Origin: an uncultured Alphaproteobacteria bacterium
GTDB lineage: Bacteria; Pseudomonadota; Alphaproteobacteria; RF32; CAG-239
Assembly (NCBI GenBank): GCA_944391685.1
Contig: CALXUM010000015.1
Location: forward strand, 1-39,223
Reading direction: 5' to 3'
Length of the DNA: 39,223 bases
Within the stretch, counting starts at the first letter, position 1. Every line of letters begins with the position of its first letter. The notes beneath the pieces were generated by a model. The model was not told the origin of the DNA, made no database searches, and was given only the letters and a program-made list of their open reading frames with translations. The position numbers and the translations under genes were made by a program. This document shows, one piece after another, positions 18,570 to 26,981 of this stretch.

Positions 18570-18761
18570 GAGTAGAATTTCTGCTTAGGGCGTCGAAAAC
18601 CCTTTTATAGACTTAGTCGTGTGCACACGACTTTAAACTGTGCCGACCTCTGATTCTGTTTGGACGGATGTCGGCGAATAAGGCTCAGCCAAATAAGCCG
18701 AGCCGTTTGAGTCTATACGGTTTTCGAACATCCGCCCGCCTTTTTGAAAAAGCGGGTTTTT
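18570..18761 (+). ncRNA. structured non-coding RNA of unknown family with intrinsic terminator
   Basis: No gene covers this 190-base stretch, which is richer in GC than its flanks. A hairpin AGTAG/CTGCT (18571-18585) comes first. A closing helix follows, TCGAAAACC (18593-18601) with GGTTTTCGA (18719-18727), continued by TATAGACT (18606-18613) with AGTCTATA (18710-18717). Inside are three hairpins: the perfect palindrome AGTCGTGTGCACACGACT (18615-18632), GCCGAC/GTCGGC (18642-18647 with 18670-18675), and GGCTC/GAGCC (18682-18686 with 18700-18704). A terminator ends it. It does not match 6S RNA, tmRNA, RNase P or SRP RNA features that I know. It may be an sRNA or a leader for the downstream glycosyltransferases. 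Confidence 0.75.
18735..18761 (+). terminator. intrinsic terminator of the structured RNA
   Basis: CCCG-C-CTTTTT pairs with AAAAAGCGGG, with one bulged C, and is followed by five T. The left arm shares bases with CGCCC (18733-18737), which could instead pair with GGGCG at 18588-18592. Confidence 0.8.
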
Positions 18762-18794
18762 CTTTAACTGTTTGAAAAAAGGATGTTAAATCGT

Positions 18795-18875
18795 ATGAAA
18801 AAATTTTTTTATATTGTTATTAAAGCATATTTTGTGGCCGAAACTTGTTTAAACAAGGAAGGTTGCAATGCTTAG
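18795..18875 (+). CDS. possible 26-residue leader peptide
   Basis: A short frame starts at ATG 18795, 11 bases after AAAAGGA, and ends at a TAG that overlaps the glycosyltransferase start by eight bases. Its product begins MKKFFYIVIKAYF. The overlap would allow translational coupling, but the length is small and the composition AT-driven, so it may be chance. Confidence 0.25.
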   Translation: MKKFFYIVIKAYFVAETCLNKEGCNA

Positions 18876-20307
18876 ATATATATTTTATAAAATTCTCCGC
18901 ATTCTAGGGTTGGTTTCTCAAAAAAAGTTTAGTAGAAGTATCTTAAAATATAGGGGCGGTTATAAGTGTTTGGCCAATTCAAAGTTATTTGATAAAAAAT
19001 GGTACAAGTCAAATTATCCTGATGTAAAAAAAGATCCCCTTAAACATTATTTAAAAAAAGGCTGGAAAGAAGGTCGGCAACCATCACCATTTTTTGATGG
19101 AAATAAATATCTTCAGGCTTATCATGATGTTAAAGCGGCTGGTTTAAATCCTTTGTTGCATTATGAGTGTTTTGGAAAATATGAAGGAAGAACTAATTTT
19201 GCATCAAAAAATGCGTTGTTTGTTGATAATAGTTCAACAATTTTTGATAAATTAGTGCGTAAAAATAAATTTTCGGAAATGGATTTGGATGTTTTTATTA
19301 TTACTGCGACTAAAGAATCTAGTGCTGTTTATATTTGGAGGGGGCACTTCATTAAAGAGATGTTTGAAAAAAAAGGTTTTTCGGTTGCGGTTGAAAGTTT
19401 ACAAAATATTTCGGATGATTTTATTAATAAACTTTATAATGCCAAATTAATCATTTTTAGTCGTCCAGTTAATAATGGGGTTAGTGCTAAAATAATAAAA
19501 GAAATTATAAAATTGAATAAAAAATTTATCATAGATATAGATGATTTGCTTTTGAGTGATTATGCGGCATATTCCGGAAGATATAAATCAGGTGATGTGT
19601 TGTATGAAAATGTATTGAAAATTAACCAGTTACAATCAATGTGTTTTGATTATGCTTCATATGTTTCGGTTTCAACTCCTTTTCTAGCAAAAGAGATAAA
19701 TAAAAAGTTTGGTTTAAAAATAATTTTAATGAAAAATGTTATATCTTCAAGTTTATGTAAAGCAAAAGAAAAAAACATTACAACCGGTTTAAATGTATTA
19801 TATCCGTCAGGAACAGATACCCATTTATATGATGTTTCCACAGTATATATAGATCTGTTGAATATTTTATATAAATACCAGGATGTAACCTTAACAATTC
19901 TGGGTAAAAGTTCACTGCAAGATGAATTAAGAATGTTTCAGAACAGAGTGAAGATTATTCCGTTTTGCTCTTTTGAAGATATGTTGAAAGTCTATTCTCA
20001 ATATGATTTGGTGATTGTGCCTTTGGATAGCAATCCATTTAATAATGCAAAAAGCAATATAAAATATATTGAAGCAGGAGCTGTCGGAACCCCCGTTTTA
20101 GCTAGAGATTGTGATGAGTTTAAAGCTGTCATAAAAGATGGTATAAACGGCTTTTTGTATCATGATAACTTTTATGAAAAATTTGAGCAAATATATCAGC
20201 AAAAAGATAAGTTGTATCAAATAGGGCAAAATGCTTTTGACGATGTCATCAAAAATCATACAACAAATTCTGATATTCCACAAATTATAAAGGATTTCAT
20301 ATGTTAA
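18868..20307 (+). CDS. polysaccharide glycosyltransferase (GT4-like) with N-terminal WYxxxNPDV-type repeats
   Basis: Residues about 40-110 hold two copies of a short motif seen at the front of many polysaccharide glycosyltransferases: FDKKWYKSNYPDV then HYLKKGWKEGR, and YLQAYHDV then PLLHYECFGKYEGR. The rest is a GT-B enzyme with the C-terminal donor-binding block KSNIKYIEAGAVGTPVLA, then INGFLYHD, close to GT4. There are no membrane helices, so it acts in the cytoplasm, probably on capsule, O-antigen or another surface glycan. AAGGAAGG precedes the ATG. It overlaps the next glycosyltransferase-like gene by seven bases and is preceded by the structured RNA. Confidence 0.85.
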   Translation: MLRYIFYKILRILGLVSQKKFSRSILKYRGGYKCLANSKLFDKKWYKSNYPDVKKDPLKHYLKKGWKEGRQPSPFFDGNKYLQAYHDVKAAGLNPLLHYECFGKYEGRTNFASKNALFVDNSSTIFDKLVRKNKFSEMDLDVFIITATKESSAVYIWRGHFIKEMFEKKGFSVAVESLQNISDDFINKLYNAKLIIFSRPVNNGVSAKIIKEIIKLNKKFIIDIDDLLLSDYAAYSGRYKSGDVLYENVLKINQLQSMCFDYASYVSVSTPFLAKEINKKFGLKIILMKNVISSSLCKAKEKNITTGLNVLYPSGTDTHLYDVSTVYIDLLNILYKYQDVTLTILGKSSLQDELRMFQNRVKIIPFCSFEDMLKVYSQYDLVIVPLDSNPFNNAKSNIKYIEAGAVGTPVLARDCDEFKAVIKDGINGFLYHDNFYEKFEQIYQQKDKLYQIGQNAFDDVIKNHTTNSDIPQIIKDFIC

Positions 20308-21392
20308 AAGATATACAAGAACCTCAAAGAAGAAAAATTTTTTGCTATTTAAATGGTTTGCATCATTTCGATTTATTTTATAATATATTGTATAACAACC
20401 CATCTATGGATTTTTATTTACATTCCCAATGTATAAGCGAAGATGAGTATCGAAAATCAAAAATTTATGGTTTGGATAATTCATTTTTTGTCTCTAATAT
20501 GGATATTTTTAAATATAAGCTTAATATATTTGGGGTGTTTATTACCACTGATGCTCAAAGTGCATCGGTTCATGGTTATTCTTTAGCCTTAATAAACGTG
20601 TTCAAGCAATTGTCTATTCCGGTTATAGAACTTCAACATGGATTGTTTCAATTAGGATTACATTACTTTGATTGTCCTCAAAAAGAACTGGTCCATGGTG
20701 ATTCTTTTGCAACCAAAAGCTGGGCAGACCATATTCTAACTTATTATAGAATTGATAATTATGATAATATTTCGGTAATAGGCTATCCTCCATATACTCA
20801 AGATATAAAGTCTTATGATGGAGAATATGGATTAATACTTTCCAATATGCATTGGGGAACATATAGTGCTGAGGAGCGTTATAATTTTTATAAAAGTATT
20901 CTTCAGTTTGTAGAAAATAGCAATAAGACGTTTATTTGGAAAATGCATCACGGAGAAGTGCGGAATTCATTATGTCAAAAAATGTTAAGTGATTTATTTG
21001 TCATATTTCCTGAAGCTTTGAATAAAATTATTTTCTTTCATCAAAACAATATGCTGCAAAAAAATTCAATTACGGATTTAATAAAAAAATCAGATTTTGT
21101 TATTTCAACGGTTTCAACCGTGTTGTTGGATTGTGAAATGTGTCATAAAAAAACAATGGTATTTGGTTGTAAAACGAATGAATGTTTAACAAAAAAATTA
21201 AAGCAAGCTTATATTTTTAAAAACTATGAAGATTTACGTAGATGTGATATAAAAAATGTTAAATTTGAAACGGGGTTATTAAAAAAGTACGATAATAAAG
21301 TATTTGTTGATTGCGTTAATAGATTTTATAGTCCAAATACCTCCTACGATCAAGATTCGTTAAATATTATGCTGAATTATAATAAGGAATAA
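20301..21392 (+). CDS. putative glycosyltransferase / glycan polymer transferase, GT-B-like
   Basis: The 363-residue soluble protein has the motif IPVIELQHGLF (QHG at 112-114), found in GT-B-fold capsule enzymes and CDP-glycerol glycerophosphotransferase-like proteins. Later it has IWKMHHGE and SDFVISTVSTVLLDCEMCHKKTMVFG, which look like the donor-site helix of such enzymes. It overlaps the upstream GT4-like gene by seven bases, indicating a two-gene surface-glycan unit. The specific donor and acceptor are not readable. Confidence 0.7.
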   Translation: MLKDIQEPQRRKIFCYLNGLHHFDLFYNILYNNPSMDFYLHSQCISEDEYRKSKIYGLDNSFFVSNMDIFKYKLNIFGVFITTDAQSASVHGYSLALINVFKQLSIPVIELQHGLFQLGLHYFDCPQKELVHGDSFATKSWADHILTYYRIDNYDNISVIGYPPYTQDIKSYDGEYGLILSNMHWGTYSAEERYNFYKSILQFVENSNKTFIWKMHHGEVRNSLCQKMLSDLFVIFPEALNKIIFFHQNNMLQKNSITDLIKKSDFVISTVSTVLLDCEMCHKKTMVFGCKTNECLTKKLKQAYIFKNYEDLRRCDIKNVKFETGLLKKYDNKVFVDCVNRFYSPNTSYDQDSLNIMLNYNKE

Positions 21393-21465
21393 GATTTATC
21401 TTATATAAAAGTTAACCAATTAAGCCTAAAATAATCAAAAAATAATTTAGGCAAAGGTTTGTACT

Positions 21466-22833
21466 ATGGCAAAAATAGGATTTTGTGCGGTTTCCGGCAG
21501 CGGTATGAGTGCAGTTGCTCAGGTAATGAAATATCAAGGAAATGAGGTTTATGGAACCGACAGAAGCTTTGATCAGGGAAAAGATACAAAAAACAAAGAG
21601 GCTTTAAAAGAAGTCGGTATAAAAATTTTTCCTCAAGATGGATCCATGCTTGATCAAGGTATAGATATACTCTATGTTTCAACCGCGGTTGAAGATAGCA
21701 TACCTGATGTTAAAAGAGCTAAGGAACTAAATATCCCCATCAAAAAAAGATCAGATCTATTGGCTGATATTTTTGCCTCACACAAGCAAAGAATAGCCGT
21801 TGGCGGCACAAGCGGAAAGTCAACCATAACCGCCATGATAGGTTATATTTTGGATAAAAAGGGATTAAAACCGCTAACCATCAACGGTGCCTTATTAAAA
21901 AACTATGAGCGGCAAAAAGGCATTCCTAATGTTATTTTAAATAACGGAGAATATTGTGTTATTGAAGCAGATGAAAGCGATGGCTCAATAGAGAAATATT
22001 CTCCTACCATTTCTGTTATAAGCAACATAACCCTTGATCATAAGTCAATTGATGAGCTGCAAAACATATTTAAAAACTTTGCTCAAAAAGCAAGTATCGG
22101 AGCAGTGGTTAATAAAGATTGCGTAAATAGTCAGATAATTCTAAATGCCAATCATAATACCTTAACCTTTAGCATAAAAGATAAAAGTGCGGATTTTTAT
22201 GCTTCAAATATAACTCCTGTTAAAGACGGCACGCTTTATACCTATAATGGCAAGGAATATAAACTTAATCAAATCGGAGCATTTAATATTGCCAATGCAA
22301 TGTGTGCAGTGGCTTGCTGTTCATTACTTGGCATAGAAGGCAAAGAATCATGCGAAATTTTGCAAAATTTCTTAGGTACTAAACGCCGTTTGGAAGTCTT
22401 AGGGCAAGTCAACCAAATAACGGTTATTGATGATTTTGCTCATAATCCGGATAAAGTAAAAGCCTCAATGTCGGCGTTGAAAAGTTATGACGGACGTTTG
22501 ATAATAATGTTTCAGCCGCACGGATTTTCACCCATGCGTTTAATGGGTAAAGAAATAATGGAAAATTTTGCTAAATATATGGATAAAAAAGATATTCTTC
22601 TTATTCCGGAAATTTTCTTTGCCGGCGGCACGGTTAAACATGATATATCATCAAAAGATTTAGTGGCTTGGGCTAAAGAATTCGGAGTTGAAGCAATTTA
22701 TTTTTCCACTCGTGAAGAGCTTAAAGAATATATATTAACAATAGCTCGTCCCCAAGACAGAATAGTTTTAATGGGAGCTAGGGATAACTCAATAACTACA
22801 ATGGGATATGAGCTTTTGGAGAAGTTAAAATGA
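21466..22833 (+). CDS. mpl: Mpl-type UDP-MurNAc:tripeptide ligase (Mur ligase family)
   Basis: The 455-residue protein is a full Mur ligase. It has an N-terminal Rossmann segment (FCAVSGSGMSAVAQ), the ATP loop GGTSGKST near residues 113-120, EADESDGS, NITLDHKS, and the C-terminal DDFAHNPDKV (MurC usually has DDYAHHP). MurC and Mpl are close relatives. Mpl is preferred because the gene overlaps by four bases with an LD-carboxypeptidase gene. LdcA trims the recycled murein tetrapeptide to the tripeptide, and Mpl ligates that tripeptide to UDP-MurNAc. It therefore acts in cytoplasmic peptidoglycan recycling. AAGG lies before the ATG. Confidence 0.82.
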   Translation: MAKIGFCAVSGSGMSAVAQVMKYQGNEVYGTDRSFDQGKDTKNKEALKEVGIKIFPQDGSMLDQGIDILYVSTAVEDSIPDVKRAKELNIPIKKRSDLLADIFASHKQRIAVGGTSGKSTITAMIGYILDKKGLKPLTINGALLKNYERQKGIPNVILNNGEYCVIEADESDGSIEKYSPTISVISNITLDHKSIDELQNIFKNFAQKASIGAVVNKDCVNSQIILNANHNTLTFSIKDKSADFYASNITPVKDGTLYTYNGKEYKLNQIGAFNIANAMCAVACCSLLGIEGKESCEILQNFLGTKRRLEVLGQVNQITVIDDFAHNPDKVKASMSALKSYDGRLIIMFQPHGFSPMRLMGKEIMENFAKYMDKKDILLIPEIFFAGGTVKHDISSKDLVAWAKEFGVEAIYFSTREELKEYILTIARPQDRIVLMGARDNSITTMGYELLEKLK

Positions 22834-23720
22834 GTTTACTAAAAAAAGGGGATACCATAGGTTTTGTTGCCACCTCATCAGGATTGGAAAATAAAGACTT
22901 ATCCGCAGCAATTAATTATTTTGAAAAAGAGTTTAAGCTAAAAGTAAGATTAGCTTCCAATCTGAGTAATAATTATCGTTATATGGCAGGTTCTGATGCA
23001 GAAAGGGCCAAAGCTTTAATGAATATGTATAAGGATAAAGACATTAAGGCGATTTTCTCCATCCGCGGAGGAGCAGGGGCTTCGCGTATGCTTTCTTTGC
23101 TTGATTATAATGTTATCAAAAAAAATCCCAAACCATTGTTTGGTCTAAGTGATGTTACCACAGTTCAAAATGCTATTTTAGCAAGAACATCTGTTACTTG
23201 CTATACCGGATTTTTGCCGCTTTTTAATTTTAAGAGCAAAAACATAAATTATGAAATGGCAGAAAATATAAAAAACGTTTTGTTCTCACCAAAACACAAA
23301 ATAACTTCTGGACAAGCAGTGGTTTGCGGACAAGCGGAAGGGGAGTTAATAGGCGGCTGTTTAACATCATTTTTATACCTTGCCGGAAGTAAATATATGC
23401 CTGATTTTAAGGATAAGATTTTACTTTTGGAAGATATTGGTGAAAAAACCTATAAAATAGATTTGATGTTAAACCAATTAAAACAACAAAAAAATTTCAA
23501 CAAACTCAAAGGAATAATTTTAGGCAAATTTACCGATTGCATAATTGCCGATAAAATTGACGGAGATGTTGAAGACTGCATTAAAGATTTTGTTTTAGAC
23601 CTAAATATACCAATTACTAAAAACTTTGGTTACGGGCACATTCAAAATAGCTGCGTTCTTCCGTTGGGCATAAAAGTCAAACTTAAAACCTCAACAAAAG
23701 AATGCAGCCTGACATGGTAA
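22830..23720 (+). CDS. ldcA: LD-carboxypeptidase, peptidase family S66
   Basis: This 296-residue serine peptidase cuts the terminal D-Ala from murein tetrapeptides in the cytoplasm. Visible signatures are GDTIGFVATSSG at the start, SIRGGAGASRML, and the nucleophile block FGLSDVTTVQNA with Ser107. The Glu region LLLEDIGEKTYKIDLML and the His region NFGYGHIQNSCVLPLG complete the triad. It overlaps the Mpl-type ligase gene by four bases (ATGA). The two enzymes act in sequence, so the pair is a compact recycling module. Confidence 0.9.
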   Translation: MSLLKKGDTIGFVATSSGLENKDLSAAINYFEKEFKLKVRLASNLSNNYRYMAGSDAERAKALMNMYKDKDIKAIFSIRGGAGASRMLSLLDYNVIKKNPKPLFGLSDVTTVQNAILARTSVTCYTGFLPLFNFKSKNINYEMAENIKNVLFSPKHKITSGQAVVCGQAEGELIGGCLTSFLYLAGSKYMPDFKDKILLLEDIGEKTYKIDLMLNQLKQQKNFNKLKGIILGKFTDCIIADKIDGDVEDCIKDFVLDLNIPITKNFGYGHIQNSCVLPLGIKVKLKTSTKECSLTW

Positions 23721-23734
23721 AAATAAGGTAATAT

Positions 23735-24289
23735 TTATTTACGCTCATATAATCCGGTTATTGTTGCATATGCAATCATATGCTTTTTTATAAGTTTTTC
23801 AACTTCAACCGGAGAAGTATTGCTATTTAGATCAAGCTTTTCTATATCAAGAGCATAAACACTGAAATTATAATGATGAATTCCATGTCCTATAGGAGGG
23901 CAAGCACCACCATAGGCATTTTGTTTAAAATCATTGATTGTTTCAGTTGCATCTTTGATCTTTCCACCAGCTTTTATCTCTGTAACCGATACCGGAATAT
24001 TTATTACTAACCAATGATACCATCCATGTTCATGAGGGGCATCTGGGTCATGGCATATTATGGCAAAACTTTTGGTCTCTTCGGGAAAGTCAGACCAAGA
24101 TAGTTGTGGAGATATATTTTTTCCGTTACAACCATGAGCATTATATACCTGCTTATTATCAAGCAATTCATTTTGTTTTATATCTGCACTTGTCAGTTTG
24201 AAAGATGTTTTATTACTCATTCCTGTCACCATTATTACTAATATCAAGCAAATAAGAACAATTAAAATTAATATAATATTTTTTTTCAT
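23735..24289 (-). CDS. YbhB/YbcL-type PEBP family protein
   Basis: Residues 5-23 form a signal peptide or membrane anchor, so the protein is exported or anchored. The rest matches the bacterial phosphatidylethanolamine-binding protein (Raf kinase inhibitor-like) fold: NISPQLSWSDFP, the anion-pocket motif CHDPDAP, WYHWLVINIP, and YGGACPPIGHGIHHYNF. The biochemical role of bacterial members is unsettled. It follows the membrane metallophosphoesterase gene on the same strand with a 22-base gap, so the two may form an operon. Confidence 0.9.
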   Translation of the reverse strand: MKKNIILILIVLICLILVIMVTGMSNKTSFKLTSADIKQNELLDNKQVYNAHGCNGKNISPQLSWSDFPEETKSFAIICHDPDAPHEHGWYHWLVINIPVSVTEIKAGGKIKDATETINDFKQNAYGGACPPIGHGIHHYNFSVYALDIEKLDLNSNTSPVEVEKLIKKHMIAYATITGLYERK

Positions 24290-24311
24290 AATTAATCCCC
24301 TTATAAAGTTA

Positions 24312-26750
24312 TTAGTTAAGAGATTTTATTTTAGTCCTTAGAGCATCAAGTGCTTCATCAGGATAATTTATGCCCAAAACAGTTTGTTCCATTGGGCAAA
24401 TTCCGTCTTGTTTACGATTTAGAATTTGCGGGACTAATTTCCCGTATGTTGCAGGAATATGATGCTTTTGTAGCAGTTCCAGAGCCTCTTCACTCATTAA
24501 TTCTCCATAAACCGTTCTGACCTTTCCTTTGATGGCAATAAAAGCAGCTGCCCTTCCGATCACTTTATCAATTAAAGAACCGTCTTCTAAAGCCGTAGGT
24601 TGATTATCGTAAATTTCGAGCAAAGGCATCAGACCGACACCAGAAACATGTGCCACAATTTTATTATCCTTAACAACCAAGGCTGAAGCTTCATTATTTT
24701 TAATTTTTGTAATCGCTTGTTCATAACCTGATGGTTTATTGTCCAGATTTATTAATTCATAGTTTCTGGTACCCAAGCCCATTTGTTCGGCATATTCAAG
24801 TTGATGTAGTCCCTCACGGGTTAAAATACGTTCTTTAATATCATGAAGTTCGGTTTCAGGTTGCTTCATCAACAAATCAATGGATGCCTGATCAATAGCA
24901 ACAATATCGGTTGATGCTAAAATCCCCAAATCACGAATTTTAACTTTGGCCGCAGCCGTTCCCATACAATCACAGTCAACTGACATATTACGCAAAACAT
25001 TAATATAGGTTATGTTATTGCCAAAGTGATCAAGAGTGGCCTTAGCGGATTCAACCATATTTTCCATCAAAAGTGATTGAGTAGCATTCCATAAGCTATG
25101 TTTATCGGCTCCGTGCACCATAGCCTTACCGATTTTACCGTCAGCATTACCTATGGCAATGTTTTTAATTGAGCCGCCAAAGCCACCCATCGGGTGTCCC
25201 TTAAAGTGGGTCAAAACCAACATTGAATCATAGTCCAAAATTCCTTTTCCCATAGACATTTCTTTGAAATGTTTTCCTCCGTTGACGGGGAGCATAACGG
25301 TGCCGAATTCGTCCATAATATCAACCTTGCAAAAATCCCAACCATTTATTTTTAAGGTTTGTCGATGTTTCTCTGTAGTATGTCTACCTCCTTCATAAAG
25401 AGTGTTGGTTTCCACCAGATTACTGTTAGGAATTGATTGTTGCAGCATCTTCACCATCGGCACCGGTAGAATATTAGGTCCGTGAGGTTCTCCGGAATGC
25501 CATTTGATAGCCACTTTACCGGAAATGTTTTGATTTACTTTGTTATATATATTTACTAATGCCTCCGGAGTTATTTCAGATGTAAAATAAACCTTTGCTT
25601 TTTTATTGTCATTTGTCATTTTATTTCCTTTTTCCGACTGTGTAGTTTTTAGGTCTAAAACCGTAATTTCTGATGGGGCCAAAAAACGCATTTGCGGTCC
25701 CCATTGTCCAGATCCTCTTGAAACATATATCTTTGCATTTTCATTCAAATCATACCAACCGGCAATATATGGAGCGTGAGCGTAAATAAAAAATACAAAC
25801 GGGAAAATCTGCCCGCCGTGTGTATGTCCGGCAAACTCCAGATCAAAAGGCGTTTGATCAAAATTAGCCGGGGTGTGAGACATCAGAATTTTATATTGTT
25901 TAGGCTTTGCGGAGGCAAAAGTTTTATCCAAATCATAGTTTTTGCCGCTTAAACTCCTTGAATGAATATCTGGTATTCCTCCTAAAAATAAATCCTTATC
26001 AATACTCACGCCACCATTTTCTAAAAGTTTAAATCCTAAAGATTGCAATACTTTGGTAGTTTTAGAAAAATCATGATAAAATTCATGGTTGCCTGAAACA
26101 AAATAAATTCCTTTTTTGGCTCTTAGCTGTTTAAGAATTTGTAGTTGTTCGTCGATGCGTTCTGGTTCATCATCAATCATATCTCCTCCCAACAAAATCA
26201 AGTCGGGATTTTGAGCATTAACCTTCTCAACAATACCTTGCAGTTTTGTCTTGGGTAAAGCACGATGCAAATGTAAATCCGGCAAAAACACAATTTTTTT
26301 ATCTTCAAAAATTTTGTCGCTAAATACTGTTATATTTTTAATATCAGGAACTTGCATTCCGTTATATAAAGATAAACATCCGATTATAAAAGCCAAAGCA
26401 ATAGTTATTGTGTTTACTAGCGGCAAATTCGGAGAGGATAGGGGGGTAAATTTATCTGAAAACAATCTTAAAACAAACCAAACAACATCTCTGATAACGG
26501 TCAAGCTGAATAAAATAATCATTGTAACAAATATAAAGTAAAGCACATAACGATAAGGAACATAGAACTTACCCAAATATTGTTCAAAACGATATTCAGC
26601 CAACATCGGCAAACATCCTACCAATATAAACAAAATAAACCACAATGATTTAATCCAAACATCAATAGAAGTAAATGCACAATACCTCAAAAACAATATA
26701 ACAGCGGCCAAGCTTCCCAATACCGAAGTAGTTATTGCACATCCGAACAT
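24312..26750 (-). CDS. three-part fusion: membrane metallophosphoesterase - DUF362 - DUF1893
   Basis: The 812-residue frame has about four membrane helices in residues 5-130. A calcineurin-like phosphoesterase follows with every metal motif: PDLHLH (D158, H160), GGDMIDD (D190), GNHEF (N221, H222), SHTP (H292) and GHTHGG (H309, H311). Such YaeI-like enzymes hydrolyse phosphodiesters, some on lipid A precursors. Residues from about 383 match DUF362 (HFKGHPMGGFGGSIKN, then DCDCMGTA), but no ferredoxin CxxCxxC cluster is present. Residues 682-795 match DUF1893 (KDNKIVAHVSGVGLMPLLE, then GICPMEQTVLG). An internal ATG (codon 378, 25617-25619) has AAGGA seven bases upstream, so the DUF362-DUF1893 half may also be made alone (24312-25619). 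Confidence 0.85.
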   Translation of the reverse strand: MFGCAITTSVLGSLAAVILFLRYCAFTSIDVWIKSLWFILFILVGCLPMLAEYRFEQYLGKFYVPYRYVLYFIFVTMIILFSLTVIRDVVWFVLRLFSDKFTPLSSPNLPLVNTITIALAFIIGCLSLYNGMQVPDIKNITVFSDKIFEDKKIVFLPDLHLHRALPKTKLQGIVEKVNAQNPDLILLGGDMIDDEPERIDEQLQILKQLRAKKGIYFVSGNHEFYHDFSKTTKVLQSLGFKLLENGGVSIDKDLFLGGIPDIHSRSLSGKNYDLDKTFASAKPKQYKILMSHTPANFDQTPFDLEFAGHTHGGQIFPFVFFIYAHAPYIAGWYDLNENAKIYVSRGSGQWGPQMRFLAPSEITVLDLKTTQSEKGNKMTNDNKKAKVYFTSEITPEALVNIYNKVNQNISGKVAIKWHSGEPHGPNILPVPMVKMLQQSIPNSNLVETNTLYEGGRHTTEKHRQTLKINGWDFCKVDIMDEFGTVMLPVNGGKHFKEMSMGKGILDYDSMLVLTHFKGHPMGGFGGSIKNIAIGNADGKIGKAMVHGADKHSLWNATQSLLMENMVESAKATLDHFGNNITYINVLRNMSVDCDCMGTAAAKVKIRDLGILASTDIVAIDQASIDLLMKQPETELHDIKERILTREGLHQLEYAEQMGLGTRNYELINLDNKPSGYEQAITKIKNNEASALVVKDNKIVAHVSGVGLMPLLEIYDNQPTALEDGSLIDKVIGRAAAFIAIKGKVRTVYGELMSEEALELLQKHHIPATYGKLVPQILNRKQDGICPMEQTVLGINYPDEALDALRTKIKSLN

Positions 26751-26876
26751 GACTTAAACCTCCCTTAAAGTTAACTTATAACTTGTTATGTATTTTATTT
26801 TTTTTATTAAGTACTGTCCAATAAAAAATATCATACCTTAAAAGACTAAAACATTATAAATATTTTAGCAATATAT

Positions 26877-26888
26877 ATTGTTAACAAT
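26877..26888. promoter_or_regulatory. 12-bp palindrome ATTGTTAACAAT
   Basis: This perfect palindrome lies about 29 bp before the -35 of the MORN-repeat gene. The same 12 bases recur at 35980-35991 just before another gene, so it may be an operator. Confidence 0.35.
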
Positions 26889-26916
26889 TATACGATTAAA
26901 AATTGAAAAAAAGTTG

Positions 26917-26944
26917 TTGACTTTTAAATATAACATAATATGCT
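26917..26944 (+). promoter_or_regulatory. predicted promoter of the MORN-repeat gene pair
   Basis: TTGACT, a 16-bp spacer and TATGCT put a start near 26951, about 30 bases before the chosen ATG. An in-frame ATG at 26964 would leave almost no leader. Confidence 0.5.
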
Positions 26945-26981
26945 ACAATCAAATGTTCTATAAATGTTCTGGAGATGCGGT

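Noticed and set aside
18570..18761. 6S RNA, tmRNA, RNase P or SRP RNA
   Set aside because: No single long 6S-like hairpin, no tag frame or tRNA-like CCA end, no RNase P core, and no SRP GGAA-tetraloop stem were found.
18570..18761. Retron msr-msd
   Set aside because: Inverted repeats and hairpins are present, but no reverse transcriptase gene lies nearby.
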